Assembly (NCBI GenBank): GCA_964291335.2
Contig: OZ219748.1
Span: 1,736,001-1,800,000 of the forward strand
Direction: 5' to 3'
Origin: G964291335 sp964291335
GTDB lineage: Bacteria > Chloroflexota > Dehalococcoidia > Lucifugimonadales > UBA3495
Length of the DNA stretch: 64,000 nt
Below the pieces are notes generated by a model, which searched no databases, was not told the origin of the DNA, and saw nothing but the letters and a program-made list of their open reading frames with translations. Position numbers and translations under genes: made by a program. Positions 55,447-64,000 of this stretch are shown one piece after another (the first letter of the stretch is position 1; the number at the start of each line of letters is the position of its first letter).

Positions 55447-55520
55447 GCATTGCTTTCGCCTTTCCCCCCGGTAAATAGTGCAAATTCTGCATTGACCGGC
55501 ATAAATCAGGAGGCTGTTTC

Positions 55521-56138
<618 letters not shown>

Positions 56139-56611
56139 CTGCCCTCCCCCCGGCCACCCCCCGCCCTGGCCATCCCCCGCCTTGGTGGAAGACCTTTGCC
56201 GCATTGGCAGCAGCAACCCAACCCCGGCAATAATCAGGCCCGCCGCACAGCGGCAGAAGGGGCGGAATAACTCCGCCCCTACCCGCTGACAGCCTCCAAC
56301 CCCCGTAATTTTCACCGCCCCGATAACCTTACCGCTCAGCCATCAGCTGGCCGGGCTGACTGCTTCCGATTCCCCCTCCCCCAACCGGTAAGGGGGCTGG
56401 CCTCGCCCCCCTGTTTCACCTCAACAACCGGCAAGGGTAACCAGCCGGTTCCCGTATTGCCGGCGCCGGCAGTGCATCCCCTCACATTGCCCCGGCGGTC
56501 GCATGCCGGTCAGGTCATCCCCTGGCCGGTTCCTGGCTGCGAGCCGGCCAGGTCGCCTGACGGGTATCGGTCAGAACCAGGCATGCCCGCCGGCCCGCCG
56601 CTCAAGACGGC
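56139..56611. other. 473-bp gene-free stretch
   Basis: Contains the first copy of the 114-bp repeat (56222-56335), whose GGGGCGGA/TCCGCCCC hairpin may act as a terminator for either flank. The rest is CG-rich with no convincing frame, promoter or RNA. Confidence 0.4.
56222..56335. repeat. 114-bp direct repeat, copy 1
   Basis: Closely matches 58334-58446, including a hairpin GGGGCGGA-ATAAC-TCCGCCCC. The two copies are in the same orientation and bracket the surface-protein gene. Confidence 0.88.
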
Positions 56612-57811
56612 CTACCGCCGCCGCCACAGAAGCGCCCCGCCGATAATCAACAGCGCCACCGCCGCTAACCCGACTACTCCCCACAGCAGCCAGTTGACGC
56701 CGCCGGAAGGTTCCGGGGGCGGCGCTGCCGGCGGTTCCGTCGGCGGCGCTGCCGGCGGGGGTGGTACTGGCGTCGCCGTTGGTTCCGCGTCTGCCATTTC
56801 CGGAGTGGCCGTCGCAGCCGGCGTCGCCGTCGCCGTCGGCTGAACCGCCGTCAGGGAAGAATCCTGCCACCGGGGCGTGGCCGTCGGAACCGGGGGCGGC
56901 AAGGTCGGCGTCGCCGACTCCGAAGCCCTTCGGCCTGCCGTCGGCCCGGCGGTCCGGACAGGAACCGGTGTCGGCGTATTGGTCGGCGCCGGCGTGCTGG
57001 TGGCCGCAGCCGTCGGCGTCATTGCCGGCGCCGGTGTGCTGGTGGCTGTCGTCGGGACGGTGGGCGCCGGCATATTGGTTGCCGGAACCGTCGGCGCGGC
57101 CGTCGGCGCCATTGTCGGCGCCGGCGTTCTGGTGGCCGCAGCCGTCGGCGTCATTGCCGGTGCCGGTGTGGGCATCGCCGTCGGAACCGGGGTCGCTGTC
57201 GCTGTTGCCGTCGCCGTCGGCGCAGCGGTGGTCGAAGCCCTTCGGTCCGTGCCCCTCCCGCTGTTGGCGCCATAGACAACGCCGGGCCCTTCCGGTGTGG
57301 GGGTATTGGTTGGCGTGGGCGTGTCGGTAGGGGCGCTGGTCGGCGTAGGTGTGTCAGTAGGTGTGTTGGTTGGCGTAGCAGCAGGGGTGGGCGTATCGGT
57401 CTGGGTATTAGTAGGCGTCGGCGTATCGGTGGGCGTGCTGGTTGGCGTCGGCGTCGGGCCGTCATCGTCCACTATGGTTATGGTGAGCGTGCCAGCCCGC
57501 CAGGAAGGGTCGGTAGTGCTGCTTCCCCCGATCCCGACCCTGGCAGTTATTACGACGGTTGCGTTTTCCTCGTCGCTCGTGTCACCACGGATAGCCATTA
57601 ACAATAAGGTATGCTGGGTATTACCTGGTGGTACATCCGTTTGTGGATGTACACAAGCGTCCGCTGGTGAACTGCAACTTACAATATCTCTGCCAATCGT
57701 GGCTGACCCGCTACGCGCAAGTATGATATTAAAATTGTTGACCGGGGACGGCTCGCTCAGAGTAATGGTCAAAGAGACGTAGGTAAGGCCCGAATCGCCT
57801 TCGGTTATCAT
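56612..57811 (-). CDS. Surface protein: Calx-beta-like domain, Pro/Thr stalk, C-terminal membrane anchor (5' end broken)
   Basis: The first ~110 residues form a beta-rich domain with Calx-beta features: EGDSGLTYVSLTITLSEPSP at the start and TLTITIVDDDG at the end. A Pro/Thr/Ala stalk of about 250 residues follows (PTPTPTSTPT-type repeats). The C-terminus is a membrane helix and RRR stop-transfer. The same frame is open upstream for 23 more codons to a TAA (57883-57881), and beyond it continues into a signal peptide. So the ATG at 57811 may not be the native start. Probably an exposed, glycosylated-type wall protein. Low-complexity composition differs from neighbours. Confidence 0.68.
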   Translation of the reverse strand: MITEGDSGLTYVSLTITLSEPSPVNNFNIILARSGSATIGRDIVSCSSPADACVHPQTDVPPGNTQHTLLLMAIRGDTSDEENATVVITARVGIGGSSTTDPSWRAGTLTITIVDDDGPTPTPTSTPTDTPTPTNTQTDTPTPAATPTNTPTDTPTPTSAPTDTPTPTNTPTPEGPGVVYGANSGRGTDRRASTTAAPTATATATATPVPTAMPTPAPAMTPTAAATRTPAPTMAPTAAPTVPATNMPAPTVPTTATSTPAPAMTPTAAATSTPAPTNTPTPVPVRTAGPTAGRRASESATPTLPPPVPTATPRWQDSSLTAVQPTATATPAATATPEMADAEPTATPVPPPPAAPPTEPPAAPPPEPSGGVNWLLWGVVGLAAVALLIIGGALLWRRR

Positions 57812-57880
57812 CGTGTTGGTAGTTGACAGGGTGATGGTTTTGGTAGGCGCTGGTGTGCTGGTTGGCGTATTGCCCTGGGC

Positions 57881-58104
57881 TTACAAGGGTGGGGGCGCTG
57901 CGGCGAAGGACAGGATTAGCAGAAGGGCGCCGGCCAACAGCAGTACGGCTGCCAGAGGCAGGTTTAGTCGGGGAAACGGCTCAGCGGCAACGGAAAGCCG
58001 GCGCCTCTTTATCCGTCCGGGAACTCGGGGGGGGGGGGGGGGGGGGGGGTAATCGTTCCGGGACCGGGGCGGTAGCCGCCTTTAGCTGTCATAGTTTTTC
58101 TCAT
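57881..58104 (-). other. Interrupted 5' end of the surface-protein gene (signal peptide)
   Basis: From the ATG at 58104 (MRKTMTAKGGYRPGPGTIT) the frame enters a 23-base C run and, as sequenced, leaves it out of phase and stops. With 21 or 24 C residues it would continue RVPGRIKRRRLSV and a signal-like helix LAAVLLLAGALLLILSFAAA. It would then meet the TAA at 57883-57881, directly in frame with the surface domain. Two defects therefore separate the start from the body: homopolymer phase and one nonsense codon. Confidence 0.6.
58027..58049. repeat. 23-base poly-G (poly-C on the coding strand)
   Basis: Uninterrupted homopolymer close to the start of the surface-protein gene. Its flank (TAC...CGAGT) resembles that of the 38-C tract at 55528. 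Confidence 0.9.
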
Positions 58105-58333
58105 CAGGTTACAAGTTTGGTTGAAGTAGCCTTTCCCATCAGGCGGCTGCGGCTGGCATTTCTGGCAGAAAAGTTCCGGCGAGGGAATACCCTCGTCCCG
58201 GCGTTCTTGCGCGCTTCGGTATTAAAGCAAGCCCTCCTGGCCGATTGACTCTATTCCGCACCCTTACCAACACCCGTTGGGAATACCGAATTTCACCCCC
58301 GGGCCGTAAAAAAACCGGCCGGAGAAGCAGCCC

Positions 58334-58446
58334 CCCCGGCAACAATCAGGCCCGCCGCACAGCGGCAGAAGGGGCGGAATAACTCCGCCCCTTCCCTCTG
58401 ACACCCACCACCCCCGTAATTTTCACCGCCCCGACAGCTTTACCGC
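58334..58446. repeat. 114-bp direct repeat, copy 2
   Basis: Partner of 56222-56335. It covers the 3' untranslated part and the last codons of the oxidoreductase gene, including its stop. Copy 1 seems to be the duplicated end of that gene. Confidence 0.88.
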
Positions 58447-59502
58447 CTCCCCCGACCGGGCCGCCTCTTCAATCGCCAGCGTTACCTCCACCGTCCGACG
58501 TCCCTCCCGGACAGTCGTATGCGAACAGGCCGTGCCGGCCGCCAGATGGTCCAGCCAGGAACGCGTCTCATTGGCAATCGGCCCCCAATACTCGCCCTGC
58601 GCCCAGTCCCCCGAAGAATTGCTCTGCATAAACAGCGCATCCACATAATGGTCGGGAACATAGGCATGCGGCACCCCCTTGTCGGTAAACAGAAAGCTGT
58701 CCTTGTTATCCATATCCAGAATAATTGCCCCCTCCTCGCCCAGCACCTCAAAGCGCGCGCTCTGCCCATAAGTAGGATAGCGGGCCGGCAAAGCATAGCA
58801 GATGCCCAGGTTCACCAGGCACCCATCCTCAAAAGTAATTATCGCCCAGGTTACATCGTGAATATCGTGGCCCATCTCCCGGTACAGCCGGTAATTCCCC
58901 CGGGCAATAACCTCCACCGGCCGCACCCCCTCCAGATACCAGCAGGCCATATCCACATAATAAGTCAGGGCATCCAGCACCGGGGTGGCCTCCGGAGAAC
59001 GCTTCAGTATTTCCATCATATGCGCCCGCGAGTTATAAACCCGCGATTGAATGCCGATGATACCGCCCAGCCTTCCCTGCGCAATCTGCTCCTTGGCCGA
59101 CATCCACCTTCGGTCATGCCGCCGCGAGTAGCCAATCCGCAGCTCCACCCCGGTCCGCTCCACCGCCTCGACTATTCTGTCGGTGTCCGCCAAAGTCAAA
59201 GCCAAAGGCTTTTCCACAAAAACCGGTTTACCCAGCTCCAGCGCCTGCAATATCGGCTCCACATGCGCATGTTCCGGCGTGGCAACCACCACCGCATTCA
59301 CCTCCGGGTGGGCGATAATCCGGTAATTATCGCTCGAAGTAAAATCAGCTTTCACCTGCTCGCCCACAACCCCCGCCCGTTCCGGATCAATATCCGACAC
59401 CGCCAGAAAGCGCACCGAAGGGTGCCGGGCAGCCATATTGGCCCGCAAAGACCCAATGCGCCCCGAACCAACCACCGCTACCCCCAGTTCCTGTTTTTCC
59501 AT
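58423..59502 (-). CDS. Gfo/Idh/MocA-family oxidoreductase
   Basis: A 359-residue NAD(P)-dependent dehydrogenase. The Rossmann motif VAVVGSGRIGSLRANMAARH starts the protein, then ATPEHAHVEPILQALELGKPVFVEKPLAL with the conserved EKP. The catalytic-region block is VLDALTYYVDMACWYLEGV with the typical Asp/His pair partly present. Members act on sugars, inositols and related compounds; the substrate is unknown. AGGAG lies 9 bases before the ATG. Its 3' end is the source of a repeat (58334-58446). The repeat array begins 55 bases upstream of its start. Confidence 0.9.
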   Translation of the reverse strand: MEKQELGVAVVGSGRIGSLRANMAARHPSVRFLAVSDIDPERAGVVGEQVKADFTSSDNYRIIAHPEVNAVVVATPEHAHVEPILQALELGKPVFVEKPLALTLADTDRIVEAVERTGVELRIGYSRRHDRRWMSAKEQIAQGRLGGIIGIQSRVYNSRAHMMEILKRSPEATPVLDALTYYVDMACWYLEGVRPVEVIARGNYRLYREMGHDIHDVTWAIITFEDGCLVNLGICYALPARYPTYGQSARFEVLGEEGAIILDMDNKDSFLFTDKGVPHAYVPDHYVDALFMQSNSSGDWAQGEYWGPIANETRSWLDHLAAGTACSHTTVREGRRTVEVTLAIEEAARSGEAVKLSGR

Positions 59503-59557
59503 TGCCCCAACTCCTGTTGAACAATCATCGATTAAGGTACGGTTCCATCCTCTTGCC

Positions 59558-61225
59558 GATCGTTTACGCCCCCCGGAACAATACCGCCAGCCCCCCGTCC
59601 GGATTTCCCTGCCGGCCGGCGCCCGGTCGAACCCGCCCCGAGTTTGAGGCCGCGGCTGTCCGGCGCTTTGTCAGTCCCGCCACGACAGCAGCTGCCGGCA
59701 CATACCCGGCTCCCCATTCACCGCCCTTGCGCCGGCCCTTCACGAAAGCTCGGTCTTGCCAGCACCCGAAGCCTTGTCGTTTCGTGGCAGCGTAATTATC
59801 TACTTGCTGATCGTTTACGCCCCCGGAACAATACCGCCAGCCCCCCGTCCGGGTTTCCCTGCCGGCCGGCGCCCGGTCGAACCCGCCCCGAGTTTGAGGC
59901 CAGGGCTGGTGAACGTCCGGGGCTGTCCGGCGCTTTGTCAGCCCCGCCACAACAGCAACTGCCGGCACATACCCGGCTCCCCATTCACCGCCCTTGCGCC
60001 GGCCCTTCACGAAAGCTCGGTCTTGCCAGCCCCCGAAGCCTTGTCGTTTCGTGGCAGCGTAATTATCTGCCAGCCGATCGTTTACGCCCCCGGAACAATA
60101 CCGCCAGCCCCCCGTCCGGGTTTCCCTGCCGGCCGGCACCCGGTCAAACCCGCCCCGAGTTTGAGGCCAGGGCTGGTGAACGTCCGGGGCTGTCCGGCGC
60201 TTTGTCAGCCCCGCCACAACAGCAACTGCCGGCACCTCCCCGGCTCCCCATTCACCGCCCTTGCGCCAGCCCTTCACGAAAGCTCGGTCTTGCCAACCCC
60301 CGGAGCCTTGTCGTTTCGTGGCAGCGTAATTATCTGCCAGACAAGCTTCACGAAGGCTCGGTCTTGCCAACCCCCGAAGCCTTGTCGTTTCGTGGCAGCG
60401 TAATTATCTGCCAGACAAGCTTCACGAAGGCTCGGTCTTGCCAACCCCCGAAGCCTTGTCGTTTCGTGGCAGCGTAATTATCTACCAGACAAGCTTCACG
60501 AAGGCTCGGTCTTGCCAGCCCCCGAAGCCTTGTCGTTTCGTGGCAGCGTAATTATCTACCAGCCGATCGTTTACGCCCCCCGGAACAATACCGCCAGCCC
60601 CCCGTCCGGGTTTCCCTGCCGGCCGGCGCCCGGTCGAACCCGCCCCGAGTTTGAGGCCGCGGCTGATGAACGTCCGGGGCTGTCCGGCGCTTTGTCAGCC
60701 CCGCCACAACAGCAACTGCCGGCACATACCCGGCTCCCCATTCACCGCCCTTGCGCCAGCCCTTCACGAAGGCTCGGTCTTGCCAGCCCCCGAAGCCTTG
60801 TCGTTTCGTGGCAGCGTAATTATCTACCAGCCGATCGTTTACGCCCCCCGGAACAATACCGCCAGCCCCCCGTCCGGATTTCCCTGCCGGCCGGCGCCCG
60901 GTCGAACCCGCCCCGAGTTTGAGGCCGCGGCTGATGAACGTCCGGGGCTGTCCGGCGCTTTGTCAGCCCCGCCACAACAGCAGCTGCCGGCACATACCCG
61001 GCTCCCCATTCACCGCCCTTGCGCCAGCCCTTCACGAAGGCTCGGTCTTGCCAGCCCCCGAAGCCTTGTCGTCTCGTGGCAGCGTAATTATCTACCAGAC
61101 AAGCTTCACGAAGGCTTTCTTGCCAGCCTTCCGAAGCCTTGTCGTTTCGTGGCAGCGTAATTATCTACCAGACAAGCTTCACGAAGGCTTTCTTGCCAGC
61201 CTTCCGAAGCCTGTCCGCCAGCGGC
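59558..61225. repeat. 1.7-kb array of ~267-bp and ~74-bp repeat units
   Basis: Long units begin with GATCGTTTACGCC at 59558, 59809, 60076, 60565 and 60833 (251, 267, 489 and 268 bp apart). Each ends in a ~74-bp palindromic core. Additional cores stand alone. Ten cores start (CTTCACGAA) at about 59738, 60005, 60272, 60346, 60420, 60494, 60762, 61030, 61104 and 61177. The core can fold by pairing CACGAA with TTCGTG and AGGCT with AGCCT. Long frames stay open on both strands because 267 is divisible by three, but no protein family appears. It looks like a REP/BIME-type family with a composite unit. Confidence 0.92.
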
Positions 61226-61260
61226 TCCCGGAGCAGTAACTATATGGCAGGATTTCCCCC

Positions 61261-61366
61261 GCCGCAACCGCCGGCGAAAGCGGCGGGGCATAGCGGCTCG
61301 GTTGCGGCTGTCATTCAATCCGACTTCGACAGCCGCAACCGCGAGCGAAAGCGGCAGGGCATAGCG
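61261..61366. repeat. Pair of ~35-bp repeats, 71-bp period
   Basis: Copies at 61261-61295 and 61332-61366, each able to form a hairpin around GCGAAAG. The repeat differs from the array just upstream but has nearly the same period. Confidence 0.85.
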
Positions 61367-61374
61367 ACAGCAGT

Positions 61375-62874
61375 CTAGTTATCGCCGCCCCCGGTCCCGT
61401 CGATTAGTTCCACCTTTGCGCCAAGCGCCGCAAAGTCAAACTCCCGGGCCGGCGCAGCTGCCCGGCGCCCAATAATAACGACCAGGGTAATCGCCGTAGA
61501 AACCGCCAGCGCCGCGGCAAAAGCCCAGAACATCTGCCCGCCGGCCGGGGCGGTCAAGGCCCAGGGACTCAGCAGGTCCGGCTGCGGGTAGTAAAGCGCC
61601 CCGATAACCAACCCGGCGCCCCCCGCCGCCAGCGCCCCCCAACCGGGCAGCCGGCGGGAATATAAACCGGCCAGCACCGGCGCAGCAAAGGCCGCCCCGA
61701 TAAGGTCGGCAATCAGAAAAATATAAAGCACGCTATGCCCCTGCGCGGCAACAACAATCGCCGGAATGGCAATAACCACGGTAATAGCGCGCGCCAGGTT
61801 CAGCAGCCCATCCCGCCGGACTCCCAGCCCGGCCATATCGGTAACAACGCCGCTGGCAATCCCGTTCATCAGCGTATCCAGCGTGCTCATAGCCAGCATC
61901 AAGGCGCAAAGCAGCAGCAGCAGGTGCATCCACAGCGGGAAAACATCGCCCGCCAGCGCGAAAAGAGCCGCCGCCACCGCCGGGTACTCAAAAGGCGCCA
62001 CCGACCCGTTCCCCACGGCCGCAATCCCCGCCATCCCCATCAGAAAAGTGAGCGGAATCGCAATGGCCGCCGCACCCCACAGGCTGCGGTTAAGGGCCTG
62101 CTGGTCTCTTACCGTGTACACCCGTTGCCACATGCCGGGGTGGAAGGCGTTGGAGGCCACGATGCCGATAACCAGCACAACGGCAAAGAAGTAACTCCCC
62201 GGCGTTTCCACCGATAACAACCCGGCCTCCCCCGCCGTCGCCCAGGCATCGGTATTGCCCAGCAATACCACCGCAGCCGCCACCAGCAAAATCAACACCG
62301 GTATCAGAATCCAGAACTGGATGCGGTCCGTATAAATAGAAGTCCGCAGCCCCCCGTAGGCCGTGTAAGCGATAACCACCACCCCCACCGACACGGCAGT
62401 AGCCCAGTTGGGCAGCCCGGTCAGAATGCTCACGGCGGCAGTAACCGCAGTCAGCTCGGCAGTGATGAAAATACCCATGACGAAAATTATGGCCACGAGG
62501 ATGACAATGAAGGAAAGCGCGCCGAAACGGTGCCGCACATACTCGGTAATCGAATGTCCATTGGGCATCAGCTGCCGGAGGCGCGGCCCGGCAAACATGA
62601 ACATAACCGGAATGCCCGCCATGCCAACGGCGTAACCCACCAGCGAAACAACGCCAAAATTGGCCCCCGCCTCCCCCGGACTAAGCAGCACCCACGTCCC
62701 GAACATAGACGCTACCAGGGTGGCAATACCCACGTTAATCGGGGCATGGTTCCGGGAAACGGTATAATCCTCAACACTCTGCCGCCGCCGCCGCCACGAG
62801 TACGCCAGGCCAAGGGACAGAAAGGCAGCGCAGATGATTATCAGGGCAGCTACCCCCAGGTTCGTATCCAGCAT
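61375..62874 (-). CDS. Sodium:solute symporter (SSS family) under TPP-riboswitch control
   Basis: A 499-residue transporter with about 13 transmembrane helices of the SSS/APC-fold type. It has the conserved VEDYTVSRNHAPINVGIATLVA start and GTWVLLSPGEAGANFG, and the sodium-site region AGIPVMFMFAGPRLR. The protein has no thiamine-specific signature, but a TPP riboswitch and terminator lie just upstream, so thiamine, a precursor (pyrimidine or thiazole moiety) or a ThDP-related substrate is the likely cargo (inference). The ATG at 62874 has GGGAGG 7 bases upstream. The C-terminal ~40 residues are hydrophilic. Confidence 0.88.
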   Translation of the reverse strand: MLDTNLGVAALIIICAAFLSLGLAYSWRRRRQSVEDYTVSRNHAPINVGIATLVASMFGTWVLLSPGEAGANFGVVSLVGYAVGMAGIPVMFMFAGPRLRQLMPNGHSITEYVRHRFGALSFIVILVAIIFVMGIFITAELTAVTAAVSILTGLPNWATAVSVGVVVIAYTAYGGLRTSIYTDRIQFWILIPVLILLVAAAVVLLGNTDAWATAGEAGLLSVETPGSYFFAVVLVIGIVASNAFHPGMWQRVYTVRDQQALNRSLWGAAAIAIPLTFLMGMAGIAAVGNGSVAPFEYPAVAAALFALAGDVFPLWMHLLLLLCALMLAMSTLDTLMNGIASGVVTDMAGLGVRRDGLLNLARAITVVIAIPAIVVAAQGHSVLYIFLIADLIGAAFAAPVLAGLYSRRLPGWGALAAGGAGLVIGALYYPQPDLLSPWALTAPAGGQMFWAFAAALAVSTAITLVVIIGRRAAAPAREFDFAALGAKVELIDGTGGGDN

Positions 62875-62926
62875 AACCAGCCTCCCACATCTCAATATGC
62901 GGCGGCTCGGCCAGCCTGCAAACACG

Positions 62927-62956
62927 AAAAAGCCGCCAGGTTCCCAACTCTGGCGG
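62927..62956 (-). terminator. Expression-platform terminator of the TPP riboswitch
   Basis: Minus strand CCGCCAG (62956-62950) pairs with CTGGCGG (62939-62933), followed by C and five T (62931-62927). It sits between the aptamer and the transporter gene, as expected for transcriptional attenuation by TPP. Confidence 0.85.
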
Positions 62957-62969
62957 TCATCGGTCAACC

Positions 62970-63062
62970 AATCCCAGTTCCTACGCCGGCATTACCCGGA
63001 TCAGGTACTACGGTCGGCGGCTTTGTGGCCGCCCTCTCAGCCTGGCATAACCAAGCTCCCGC
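62970..63062 (-). promoter_or_regulatory. TPP riboswitch (THI element)
   Basis: On the minus strand the conserved aptamer elements appear in order: GGCTGAGAGGGCGGCC (CUGAGA), then ACCTGATCCGGGTAATGCC, and GCGTAGGAACTGGG. These are the diagnostic CUGAGA, ACCUGAUC-GGAUAAUGCC and GCGUAGG motifs. P1 pairing is less clear. It would bind thiamine pyrophosphate and, with the terminator at 62927-62956, switch off the transporter gene when TPP is abundant. Confidence 0.95.
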
Positions 63063-63087
63063 CAGAACGCTATCAGAATGTCAGCAG

Positions 63088-63116
63088 ACCATACCACAGG
63101 AAAACCTGCCAGTCAA
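63088..63116 (-). promoter_or_regulatory. Promoter of the riboswitch-transporter transcript
   Basis: TTGACT (63116-63111), a 17-base spacer and TATGGT (63093-63088). Predicted transcription start is near 63081, about 20 bases before the aptamer. Confidence 0.75.
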
Positions 63117-63382
63117 GCAATACCGGCCCTTATGCCGGGAAATTGCCGCCGCCCCCCAATACCCTCGTCATCTCCACCCCTGCCGGCAACCCGACCGCCG
63201 ACGCCGGCAGCCCGGCTGCTCCCCCCCGGACAGCTGCCGGTTTTCAGCAAATAAAATCAGTCAGCCTTTCCATGCCGCCCGTTCTTGACATCCGGCCTCC
63301 GCTCTCTGACAATCACCAGTATTCCCCGCGCATCCGATTCTACCAAACCCGCCGGGCCCCGTCCCAGCGGCCAGGAGTAGCC

Positions 63383-64000
63383 ATGACCACCAGTTCCATT
63401 GCCTGGACCGAAGAAACTATAACGATAGCCGGCTCCCCGATAAAGCTGATTAAGGGCGGCTCCGGCGCCCCCCTGCTGATACTGCACGACGAAATGGGCC
63501 ACCCGGGCTGGCTCCGCTGGCACCAGAACCTGGCCCAGAACCACACCCTTTACATCCCCTGGCACCCCGGTTTCGGCGAGTCTCCCCCCCTGGATTGGGT
63601 GATGAACCTGCACGACCTGGCTGTCTGGTACTTGGGCGCCCTGGACGACCTGGGCCTGGAGGAAGTGGACGTTATGGGCTTTTCCCTGGGCGGCTGGCTG
63701 GCGGCGGAAATGGCGGTTATGTGTCCCCAGCAATTCCGCCGCCTGATTCTGGTCAGCGCCGCCGGCGTCCGCCCCCCGGAAGGGGAAATCTACGACATTT
63801 TCCAGGTAGTAGCCAAAGCGTATATTGCCCACAGCCTGTTCAACCCGTCCGCCGTCCCCGAATTTCAGGCCATCTGCCCCGACGAACCAACCGAAGCGCA
63901 GACCTTCAACTGGGAAACATCCCTGGAAGGCGCCTGCCGCCTCAGCTGGCGCCCCTACATGCACTACCCGGCCCTGCCCCACCTGCTGCCCCGCCTCAAG
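63383..64000 (+). CDS. Alpha/beta hydrolase, 5' part
   Basis: 206 codons to the window end with no stop, so the 3' end lies outside. After ~20 residues comes LLILHDEMGHPGW, the nucleophile elbow VMGFSLGGWLAAEMA near residue 113, and the cap region. The His and Asp of the triad would lie further on or are partly beyond the window. AGGAG is 5 bases before the ATG at 63383. It resembles hydrolases of meta-cleavage or esterase type; the substrate is unknown. It diverges from the riboswitch-controlled transporter. Confidence 0.85.
   Translation, partial: MTTSSIAWTEETITIAGSPIKLIKGGSGAPLLILHDEMGHPGWLRWHQNLAQNHTLYIPWHPGFGESPPLDWVMNLHDLAVWYLGALDDLGLEEVDVMGFSLGGWLAAEMAVMCPQQFRRLILVSAAGVRPPEGEIYDIFQVVAKAYIAHSLFNPSAVPEFQAICPDEPTEAQTFNWETSLEGACRLSWRPYMHYPALPHLLPRLK

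Noticed and set aside
59564..60370. 268-codon open frame on the minus strand through the repeat array, and plus-strand equivalents
   Set aside because: The frame stays open because the 267-bp unit is divisible by three. It repeats the same peptide, has no family match by eye and is crossed by non-triplet 74-bp cores.

Overview
The window is high-GC bacterial chromosome with compact operons on both strands. Gene content suggests an anaerobic or microaerophilic Chloroflexota (Dehalococcoidia or SAR202-like). The pointers are a GlnRS next to a GluRS, fused AhbAB, a nickel-pincer larBCE set, a luciferase-like flavin oxidoreductase, DUF362 and an RNase Y-YmdB pair. The lineage is an inference from gene content only. 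No tRNA, rRNA, cas gene, transposase or integrase was recognised.

Layout. 1-8023: rarA 3' end, threonine aldolase, a hydrolase, lspA, an rluD-like gene, glnS and gltX. 8036-10178: a voltage-gated-type cation channel and a metallo-hydrolase. 10367-18625 (minus): one tetrapyrrole cluster, ahbAB - siroheme synthase (Met8 type) - hemA - hemC - cobA/hemD - hemB - hemL. It covers the route from glutamyl-tRNA to didecarboxysiroheme, and gltX nearby supplies glutamyl-tRNA. 18883-29788: a MerR-type regulator, dxs, a flavin oxidoreductase, a D-aminoacylase-type amidohydrolase, a degenerate glutamine amidotransferase, a cysteine desulfurase and a broken bleomycin-hydrolase-type peptidase. 29967-32560 (minus): Rrf2 regulator, then a structured leader and moeB/cysM sulfur genes. 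33081-41010: a frameshifted HAD phosphatase, larB, flippase-like and UbiA-type membrane genes, DUF362, larC, larE and a VOC protein. 41383-48841: rny-ymdB-PHP-plsY, recX-recA, a redoxin and rpsT. 48941-55446: a large putative IIG-type restriction-modification enzyme with a C-terminal DUF433 domain, two tiny membrane ORFs downstream of it, and a divergent ThDP-enzyme/metallo-hydrolase pair. 55521-61374: two surface or membrane genes starting with 38-C and 23-G/C homopolymers, direct repeats flanking the surface gene, a Gfo/Idh oxidoreductase and a 1.7-kb repeat array. 61375-64000: a solute:sodium symporter gene behind a TPP riboswitch with its terminator, and the 5' part of an alpha/beta hydrolase.

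The most unusual structural signal is recurrent. At eight or more places, unrelated sequences of about 26-37 bp occur as direct repeats spaced 71-74 bp start to start, with two further pairs at 61 bp. The repeated sequence differs at each locus but the period hardly changes. Other main observations are the TPP-riboswitch transporter, the attenuator-like leader before moeB-cysM, the DUF433-tailed restriction-modification enzyme with two tiny membrane ORFs after it, and the homopolymer-controlled reading frames.
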